DNA from: Bacteroidota bacterium
Lineage (GTDB): Bacteria; Bacteroidota; Bacteroidia; Chitinophagales; Chitinophagaceae
Assembly (NCBI GenBank): GCA_023429365.1
Contig: JAEYVW010000486.1
Location: forward strand, 1 to 12,777
Direction: 5' to 3'
DNA length: 12,777 nucleotides
This document shows, piece by piece, positions 7,000 through 12,777 of the stretch (within the stretch, counting starts at the first letter, position 1; each line of letters starts with the position of its first letter). The notes beneath the pieces were generated by a model. The model made no database searches, was not told the origin of the DNA, and worked only from the letters and a program-made list of their open reading frames with translations. The translations under genes were made by a program, and so were the position numbers.

Positions 7000-9729
7000 A
7001 TGAAATCATTATTTCTCTTACCCTGTCTGTGCCTGTTGAGCGGCATCCTGTATGCCCAGACTTTTGCTGATCCGAATTTTGCTGCGATCCCTATCAGCTC
7101 GGGCTGGGACCAGCCGGTGGGCGCGGCTTTCAATAGCACGGGCCAGCAATTATTTGTGTGGGAAAGGGGCGGAAAGGTTTTTGTGTGCAACCGCGATGGC
7201 AGCGGTAATTATATCAAACAAACACAGCCTGTATTGGATATCAGCCCCGAAGTCGGTGATTGGAATGCGCATGGCATGCTGGGTTTTGCCCTGGATCCAA
7301 ATTTCGAAAGTAATGGACTGATCTATGTGATGTATGTTGTAAACCGTAACCACTTACTGCATTTTGGTACCGGCCAATACAATCCCAATGCGCCTGATGG
7401 CAATATGGCTACTATAGGACGGATCACCCGCTACAAAACGATCACAAGTGGCAGTGACCTTATAACCGATTATAATACACGTTTTGTATTACTGGGAGAA
7501 ACCAAGTCTACCGGTATGCCGATCCTGCACGACTCGCATGGTGTAGGGTCACTGGTATTTGCCGCCGATGGTACACTCCTGGCTTCTATTGGTGATGCAG
7601 CCAGCTACGAAGGCAACGATGCGGGCAGTTACCCAGGTACCTATTGGCAGGATGCACTTGCCGACGGCATCATCCGCCCCGAAGAGAATGTGGGCGCTTT
7701 TCGTTCACAACTGGTAAATAGCATGAGCGGTAAAATTCTGCGCATCAGCCCGCAGACCGGTGACGGCATCCCCAGCAACCCGTTTTATGATCCTGGTGCG
7801 CCGCGCGCGCCTAAATCAAGGGTTTGGGCCCTGGGTGTACGCAACGCATTCCGCTTCTCTATCAAACCTGGTTCCGGTTCACATGATCCTGCCGCGGGTG
7901 ATGTGGGGGAAATATTTTATGGTGATGTAGGTTTCTCCAGTTGGGAAGAACTCAGCGTAGTTACACAAGGTGGGCAAAACATGGGATGGCCGATCTACGA
8001 AGGAAATGAATACACGCTTGCACCTGATGGCGTAGGCCCGCGGTATGTAGACCTGAATGTAGAAAACAAAGACGAGCCCAACCCGCTTTATAATGGTGGC
8101 AGTTGCAACCAGCAATATTTTTTATTCAAGCAACTGATCCGTAATGCTAATCCCGATCAGGATAAATCGGTTTATAACCCCTGCAATCCTTCGGAATTGA
8201 TTGGAAGCGGTAATCGTTTTTATCATAAACGTCCTTCACTCGAATGGTCGCACGCACACAAATGGGCCAGGGTGCCGATCTTCAATGGCAACAACCCCGA
8301 TGTAGCCATGATTGGCTCTGTCGAATCTGGCGTACCGGGTGTACCCTTCCCCGGAAGTTGCGCCGTCGGTGGTGTATGGTACGATGGTACTACCTATCCT
8401 GCTGAATATAAAAATTCATTCTTCACCGGCGATTATGCCGGCAACCCCGCTCCACCCGTGTTTGTGAGCGCCTGGGTAAAAAGACTCAAGTTTGATTATA
8501 CCGATCATGTGGTACAGGTTGAGAATTTCGCATCTGATTTCAATGAACTGGTATGTATTGCGACCAATCCCATTGATGGCAGCATCGTTACTGTAGAACT
8601 CGCTTTATCTAACGGTGTAAAGCAAATCGTTTATGGCGGTAACCAGCCCCCTGTCGCAAAACCGACAGCCGATAAGATCTATGGTCCGTCACCGTTGACG
8701 GTTAATTTCAACGGCAGTGGTTCCTTCGATCCTACACAGGGAGGCAGTATCGTTTCTTATTCATGGGATTTTGATGGCGCCACACCAGCAACAAGCAACG
8801 TGGCGAATCCCGGCAATATCCAGTTTACCAGCGCACCAGGCGTTCCAAAAAAATATGTGGTCACACTCACCGTTACCGATAATGGCGGAGCTACACATCT
8901 GGACAGCATTATTATTTCGGTCAATAACACGCCTCCTATTGTAAACATTACCAGCCCGGATATCACGACATATGATCCCGGCCCTGATAATATTAACCTG
9001 GATTGTATTGCGGAGGTAACTGATGCGGAACATGGACCCGGGCAGTTAAAATATGAGTGGCAGACTACATTAAAACATAATTCGCACGAGCACCGTGAGG
9101 CGATCAAGAATGAAGTCAATAGCAGTACAACTATTCAAAGGATCGGGTTTATAGGCTCAGATATTTATTACTGGCTGGTAGAACTTACGGTAACGGATGA
9201 AGCAGGTCTGTCAACAACTGATGCGGTTGAGATCCATCCTAACCTGGGTGGTGCACAGGCAACTTTAAATGGCTCGATCACACTGGAAGGCCGCCCGGCT
9301 GCGCCCAATACACAATGGCAGATACCACTGGTCGTAGATTTTTATTCAGCAAGTAATTTGAGTACACCTGCATTTACCCGCAATGTGACGACAACAAATA
9401 ATGGAAGCTTTACTATAACCAATATACCAACAGGAATGTACAAGGTTGCTGTAAAGAATATCCATACCTTGCGAAAAGTAAGCGGCCTTGAAAGCTTTAG
9501 TGGTGGTCAGACCAAGTCCATGAACTTCGGCACATTAAAAGAAGGTGATTCAAATAATAATAACTCCGTCAATCTATTTGATTTCTCATTGATGCTGGAT
9601 ACGTACAACAAATCGACGGGAAATACCGGGTTTGATGCCCGATGTGATTTCAACGGTGATGGAATTGTGAATCTTTTTGACTTTTCGCTTTTGTTGGGAA
9701 GCTATAATACTTCGGGTGAGAACCCATAA
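7000..9729 (+). CDS. Secreted PQQ-dependent sugar dehydrogenase-like protein (GSDH family) with PKD and dockerin-like module
   Basis: This is a 909-residue secreted protein. Residues 1-19 are a signal peptide (LYA before Gln20). Residues about 32-545 form a six-bladed propeller of the glucose/sorbosone dehydrogenase family, quinoproteins that oxidise sugars or other alcohols with PQQ. Family hallmarks visible: WNAHGMLGFALDP (88-100), HDSHGVGSLVF followed by DGTLLASIGD (177-199, with His180 in the place of the catalytic His), GVRNAFRFS (279-287, Arg281-Asn282 as the PQQ/substrate pair), and GDVGFSSWEEL with GGQNMGWP (308-331). After it come a PKD domain (about 548-642, YSWDFDG, VTLTVTDNGG), a second Ig/PKD-like domain (about 643-746), a small beta-sandwich (about 754-845) and two dockerin-like repeats (848-909). 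No haem-binding CxxCH and no T9SS sorting domain are visible. The substrate is unknown. It has its own candidate promoter and a strong terminator. Confidence 0.85.
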   Translation: MKSLFLLPCLCLLSGILYAQTFADPNFAAIPISSGWDQPVGAAFNSTGQQLFVWERGGKVFVCNRDGSGNYIKQTQPVLDISPEVGDWNAHGMLGFALDPNFESNGLIYVMYVVNRNHLLHFGTGQYNPNAPDGNMATIGRITRYKTITSGSDLITDYNTRFVLLGETKSTGMPILHDSHGVGSLVFAADGTLLASIGDAASYEGNDAGSYPGTYWQDALADGIIRPEENVGAFRSQLVNSMSGKILRISPQTGDGIPSNPFYDPGAPRAPKSRVWALGVRNAFRFSIKPGSGSHDPAAGDVGEIFYGDVGFSSWEELSVVTQGGQNMGWPIYEGNEYTLAPDGVGPRYVDLNVENKDEPNPLYNGGSCNQQYFLFKQLIRNANPDQDKSVYNPCNPSELIGSGNRFYHKRPSLEWSHAHKWARVPIFNGNNPDVAMIGSVESGVPGVPFPGSCAVGGVWYDGTTYPAEYKNSFFTGDYAGNPAPPVFVSAWVKRLKFDYTDHVVQVENFASDFNELVCIATNPIDGSIVTVELALSNGVKQIVYGGNQPPVAKPTADKIYGPSPLTVNFNGSGSFDPTQGGSIVSYSWDFDGATPATSNVANPGNIQFTSAPGVPKKYVVTLTVTDNGGATHLDSIIISVNNTPPIVNITSPDITTYDPGPDNINLDCIAEVTDAEHGPGQLKYEWQTTLKHNSHEHREAIKNEVNSSTTIQRIGFIGSDIYYWLVELTVTDEAGLSTTDAVEIHPNLGGAQATLNGSITLEGRPAAPNTQWQIPLVVDFYSASNLSTPAFTRNVTTTNNGSFTITNIPTGMYKVAVKNIHTLRKVSGLESFSGGQTKSMNFGTLKEGDSNNNNSVNLFDFSLMLDTYNKSTGNTGFDARCDFNGDGIVNLFDFSLLLGSYNTSGENP
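9541..9726 (+). other. Dockerin-like module of the PQQ-dehydrogenase-like protein
   Basis: Residues 848-909 carry two EF-hand loops, DSNNNNSVNLFD (850-861) and DFNGDGIVNLFD (883-894), each followed by a helix of the form FSLxLxxYN. Over 62 aligned residues, 47 are identical to the module that ends the DMFase-like protein. Positions 10-11 of both loops are again Leu-Phe, so the two proteins should recognise the same partner. Confidence 0.8.
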
Positions 9730-9751
9730 ACAAATCCCCGAAACATAAATT

Positions 9752-9784
9752 AAAAAGGTCGTTCTACCAGGACGGCCTTTTTTG
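9752..9784 (+). terminator. Intrinsic terminator after the PQQ-dehydrogenase-like gene
   Basis: GGTCGTTC (9757-9764) pairs with GGACGGCC (9770-9777) over eight positions, two of them G-U, around the loop TACCA. Six T follow (9778-9783) and five A precede. It lies about 25 bases after the stop codon. Confidence 0.85.
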
Positions 9785-10104
9785 TTTTACCTATTCAGCA
9801 ATTCAAAATTGAAATCTTTTGAGATTGTTGTTATCAATAATAAGTAATGCAGATTCCTGCCAGTATAAATTTTCATTTTAAACTAGTTTTTAATTCAATT
9901 CGTCCGAGGTAATACACAGTTAATTCCCGCTTTCATGCTGTTTGATCATCCTGTAATTTCATAAAAATACTTCCTTATTAGTTTCGTGTCATCAATCAAC
10001 CGGGTTCACCGCCGGACTTCACTTTAGTGCCGTACCTGCATCCAGTTGATACATGTTTGCTCCGCAAACAGGCAATCAAAATCATTAACCAACCTTAAAC
10101 CTGT
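9785..10104. other. AT-rich spacer and leader before the giant repeat protein
   Basis: These 320 bases carry no credible gene. No promoter with good spacing was found; TAGTTTCG at 9979-9986 is the best -7 candidate but lacks a TTTG at the right distance. A perfect 7-base-pair hairpin, TGTTTGC (10054-10060) with GCAAACA (10064-10070) and loop TCC, lies 34 bases before the ATG at 10105. Confidence 0.5.
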
Positions 10105-12777
10105 ATGAAAAGATTTTTTACATGCCTGGCACTCGTGTGCCTTACCAGTCTCTTATTTGCTGCCGCGTCCCCTACTGTTCCGGGTAGTGGCCTGAGTTTC
10201 TCCGACATCGATGGCACCCGTCTCAGTTTACGATTTACATCGGGTAATGGCTCGCAGCGCATTGTGGTCGTAAAAGAAGGTAGCCCTGTGACCGGCCTGC
10301 CACAAAATGGCCGTGATTACACCAGCAACAGCAATTTCGGGACAGCTGGTACCGAATTCGGTCCCGAAGGAGAATATGTTGTCGCCAGCAAATCAAGCTG
10401 GAATAGTTTCACCGTACAGAACCTTAAGCCGGGTACCGTTTATCATATCGCTGTTTTTGAGAACAATGGCAGTGGCGCAACCGCGGAATATCTTACACTG
10501 CCGCTTACCGGTAGCCAGATGACTGCCGTGGCTCCTACCGTTCAGGCTGCTTTCAGTTCATCTACCAAAACCGGCAATAGCGTTACATTAAATCTTACCA
10601 AGGGAAACGGCAGCGGCCGGCTTGTAATTGCCAGAAAATTTGGCCCCGTCAATGCGACACCGACTGATCTGTCTTTTTATTCGTATGATGAAAATTTTGG
10701 TGCAGGTGCAAAAATGAATACTGACAACTATGTCGTATATCGCGGTGCAGGAAGTTCCGTTACTGTTAAACAACTTGAACCCAATACAACTTATCACTTC
10801 GCTGTATTTGAATACAACGGCAACAACTCACCGATATACCTTCAACCTGGTGGCAGCTATTCACTTATCACCAATGCAGGTCCCAGTACCGCTTCATCAA
10901 ATATTGGACTGAGTTATGTTGAAGGAAACAGCTTTCGTATAAGTTGCACACGCGGCAATGGTTCACACCGCCTGTTTATCATGAGCAAAAATGGCCCGGT
11001 CACATCTGTACCTGTAAACGGGCAGGTGTATAATACGAATCGTGTTTTTGGTACAGCCGGCACTGAGATCGCCGAAGGAGAATTTGTAGTAGGCGGTTTG
11101 ACCGGCAATACGGTGGATGTGACCAACCTCGAAGGCAATACCACTTATTATTTCCGCATTTTCGATTATGATGTGGATGCAGCAGGAAATACCTACTATC
11201 TTACCAGCAGCTCGGCGATCGGCAGCGGCAGTTCTGCGCTGATCCCGACACTTATCGGCAGTAACCTGAAGATCACAAATCTTACAGGCACCACGGCTTC
11301 CATCGGGCTAACGCATGGCAATGGAAGCATGCGCATGGTGATCGTAAAAGAAGAAAGCCCGGTTGATGCCGTGCCAGAAGACTACACTACCTATTCAGGC
11401 AACGCAAATTTCGGAAGTGGTGCACAGATCACAGCCGGTAATTATGTAACGCATAAAGCCATCAATGGAAATCCGTTTACCATCAACAACCTGAAACCCG
11501 GGTTTACCTATCATGTCGCCATCTATGAGTTCAATGGTTCCAATGCGCCAATGTATTCCCGCTCGGCAGCAACGATATCGTTTACGATCCCGGTTGAACC
11601 GACGAATTGTAGCACAGCACCCTGGTCTACTTTTATTGAAGGCAGTTCACTTCGTTTTATCTGGACCAATGGTAATGGTGCCCGCAGGATTGTCGTAGCC
11701 AGGAAAGACGCAGCCGTCACCGCGGCGCCTGTTGACGGTGTTAATTATACTGCGAATACAAAATTTGGACAGGGTGATGTTTTGGAAGACGGGCAGTTTG
11801 TCGTGTACAATGGTACAGGTACAAATGTTGACCTTGAAAACCTTGAGATCGGATCGACTTATCATTTCGCGGTTTACGAATATAATGTCGGCGCTAACAA
11901 CAATCCCGATTATCTTACTTCCTGCTCGCTGAAGGGCTCTGCATCGACAGCGACAACGCCTACGTTTCAAACAAACATTATTGGTGCAACGAATATACAG
12001 GCCACTCAGGTGACGATCAGCTTTACAAAAGGAAACGGTGCAAGTCGGCTGGTGCTGATGAGGGAAAATGAAGCCGTAAATAAAGCGCCACAGGATTATA
12101 CAAAATATACTTATAACAGTGGGTTTGGTTTGGGTAACAACCTGGGTGATGGCAATTACGTGGTACTTGTTTCGGGTGGTACCGGCAATTTCACCGTCAC
12201 TGGTTTGAAACCGCTGACGACTTATCATATCTCTGCTTTTGAATTTAATGGATCTTCCACTCCCGCATACTTAAGGGATATTTCTGCAGTGTATAATTTC
12301 ACGACACCAGACGTTCCTGAAGCATCCACGCCTACCACGCCTTCCAGCAACCCGTCGTTCTCCAGTATTGATGGTAACAAGTTTACTTTTAAATGGACCA
12401 ATGGAAATGGTGAAAAAAGAATCGTGGTGATGAAAAAAGATGAAGTGCCAGGCTTTGTTCCTGCATCTGCTACAAACTACGCTGCCAATAGTGAGTTTGG
12501 CAACGGCATCGACCTGGGTGGTGGCGAATACGTGGTGTACAATGGATCTGCAGGATCGGTTGAGATCAGCAACCTGGAACATTCTTCAAGTTACTACCTG
12601 AAAGTATTTGAATACAACGGTACAGGTAACCTCATACGGTATCTTACAGCATCTACGTTGACAGCGAACGGTGCAACAGTTTCCGCTCCTGCCACCGCCA
12701 GCTTTGATGTCACGACAACTGTGGGCAACAATAGTGTGAACTTTAGCTGGGAAAAAGGTAATGGTGCAGGTAGAATA
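10105..12777 (+). CDS. Giant secreted protein of FN3-like tandem repeats (3' end outside window)
   Basis: I translated this frame by hand: 891 codons with no stop, running off the right edge. Residues 1 to about 20 are a signal peptide (MKRFFTCLALVCLTSLLFAA). The rest is a tandem array of units of about 120 residues. Each unit has a strand ending in a GNGxxR[IL]V motif, a Pro and Tyr near the middle, FGxG, YVV, and an FN3-like end of the form LxPxTTYHFAVFEYNG followed by YL. The GNG motifs begin at residues 47, 167, 284, 405, 523, 643, 767 and 885, so seven units are complete and the eighth is cut. Such repeats occur in very large surface or secreted Bacteroidota proteins, probably as stalks or adhesins. 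A T9SS sorting domain beyond the window would be expected but is not seen. The ATG at 10105 is set by the signal peptide. No enzyme domain is visible. Confidence 0.85.
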   Translation, partial: MKRFFTCLALVCLTSLLFAAASPTVPGSGLSFSDIDGTRLSLRFTSGNGSQRIVVVKEGSPVTGLPQNGRDYTSNSNFGTAGTEFGPEGEYVVASKSSWNSFTVQNLKPGTVYHIAVFENNGSGATAEYLTLPLTGSQMTAVAPTVQAAFSSSTKTGNSVTLNLTKGNGSGRLVIARKFGPVNATPTDLSFYSYDENFGAGAKMNTDNYVVYRGAGSSVTVKQLEPNTTYHFAVFEYNGNNSPIYLQPGGSYSLITNAGPSTASSNIGLSYVEGNSFRISCTRGNGSHRLFIMSKNGPVTSVPVNGQVYNTNRVFGTAGTEIAEGEFVVGGLTGNTVDVTNLEGNTTYYFRIFDYDVDAAGNTYYLTSSSAIGSGSSALIPTLIGSNLKITNLTGTTASIGLTHGNGSMRMVIVKEESPVDAVPEDYTTYSGNANFGSGAQITAGNYVTHKAINGNPFTINNLKPGFTYHVAIYEFNGSNAPMYSRSAATISFTIPVEPTNCSTAPWSTFIEGSSLRFIWTNGNGARRIVVARKDAAVTAAPVDGVNYTANTKFGQGDVLEDGQFVVYNGTGTNVDLENLEIGSTYHFAVYEYNVGANNNPDYLTSCSLKGSASTATTPTFQTNIIGATNIQATQVTISFTKGNGASRLVLMRENEAVNKAPQDYTKYTYNSGFGLGNNLGDGNYVVLVSGGTGNFTVTGLKPLTTYHISAFEFNGSSTPAYLRDISAVYNFTTPDVPEASTPTTPSSNPSFSSIDGNKFTFKWTNGNGEKRIVVMKKDEVPGFVPASATNYAANSEFGNGIDLGGGEYVVYNGSAGSVEISNLEHSSSYYLKVFEYNGTGNLIRYLTASTLTANGATVSAPATASFDVTTTVGNNSVNFSWEKGNGAGRI
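10171..12777 (+). repeat. Protein-coding tandem repeat, about 360 bases per unit, 7 full units plus a partial one
   Basis: The codons for the GNG motif start at 10243, 10603, 10954, 11317, 11671, 12031, 12403 and 12757, giving periods of 360, 351, 363, 354, 360, 372 and 354 bases. The units are clearly related as protein but have diverged as DNA, which points to old duplications kept by selection and not to recent expansion. Unit edges are approximate. Confidence 0.8.

Noticed and set aside
6966..7068. Small upstream frame starting ATGAAATGC and overlapping the start at 7000
   Set aside because: It is out of frame with the dehydrogenase-like gene, its product has no feature of note, and its ATG is part of the leader hairpin.
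9880..9889. Palindrome AAACTAGTTT in the spacer
   Set aside because: Ten bases in an AT-rich stretch is not rare enough to call an operator without another copy or conservation.
11647..12228. 193-codon open frame on the - strand
   Set aside because: It is opposite the repeat units of the gene starting at 10105; the repeated protein pattern on the + strand shows which strand is coding. Its Cys/Arg-rich translation is typical of a shadow frame.

Overview
The window reads as a chromosomal stretch from a member of the phylum Bacteroidota, most likely a soil or freshwater relative of the Chitinophagaceae. This is inferred from a type IX secretion (T9SS) sorting domain, PKD and DUF4082 modules in large secreted proteins, an OMP_b-brl-type barrel protein, promoters of the form TTTG-N19-TAnnTTT, start codons without Shine-Dalgarno sequences, moderate GC in genes and AT-rich spacers. 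All recognisable genes lie on the + strand. I see no RNA gene, CRISPR array or transposase.

Layout. Positions 1-729 hold the C-terminal half of a gamma-glutamyltransferase, including its autocatalytic threonine. Next comes a spacer with an unusual inverted pair of heptamer tandem arrays, then a 215-residue outer-membrane barrel protein (1071-1718). A 272-base spacer with a candidate promoter and DnaA-box-like motifs leads to three large secreted proteins. The first (1991-4819) is an N,N-dimethylformamidase-beta-like protein ending in a dockerin-like module. The second (4853-6703) begins with a cohesin-like domain and ends in a T9SS sorting domain. The third (7000-9729) is a PQQ-type glucose/sorbosone dehydrogenase-like protein ending in a dockerin-like module nearly the same as that of the first. 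From 10105 to beyond the right edge runs a giant secreted protein built of FN3-like repeats of about 120 residues, seven complete and an eighth cut by the window end.

How the genes may work together. The first two of the trio are 33 bases apart with no visible terminator between them, so they are probably co-transcribed. An intrinsic terminator follows the second, and the third has its own candidate promoter and a strong terminator. Only the middle protein has a cell-surface sorting signal, while its two enzyme-like neighbours end in paired EF-hand repeats. The simplest model is a small cohesin-dockerin system: a T9SS-exported, surface-attached cohesin protein holding two enzymes. The domain calls are direct readings of the sequence. 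The assembly is inference.
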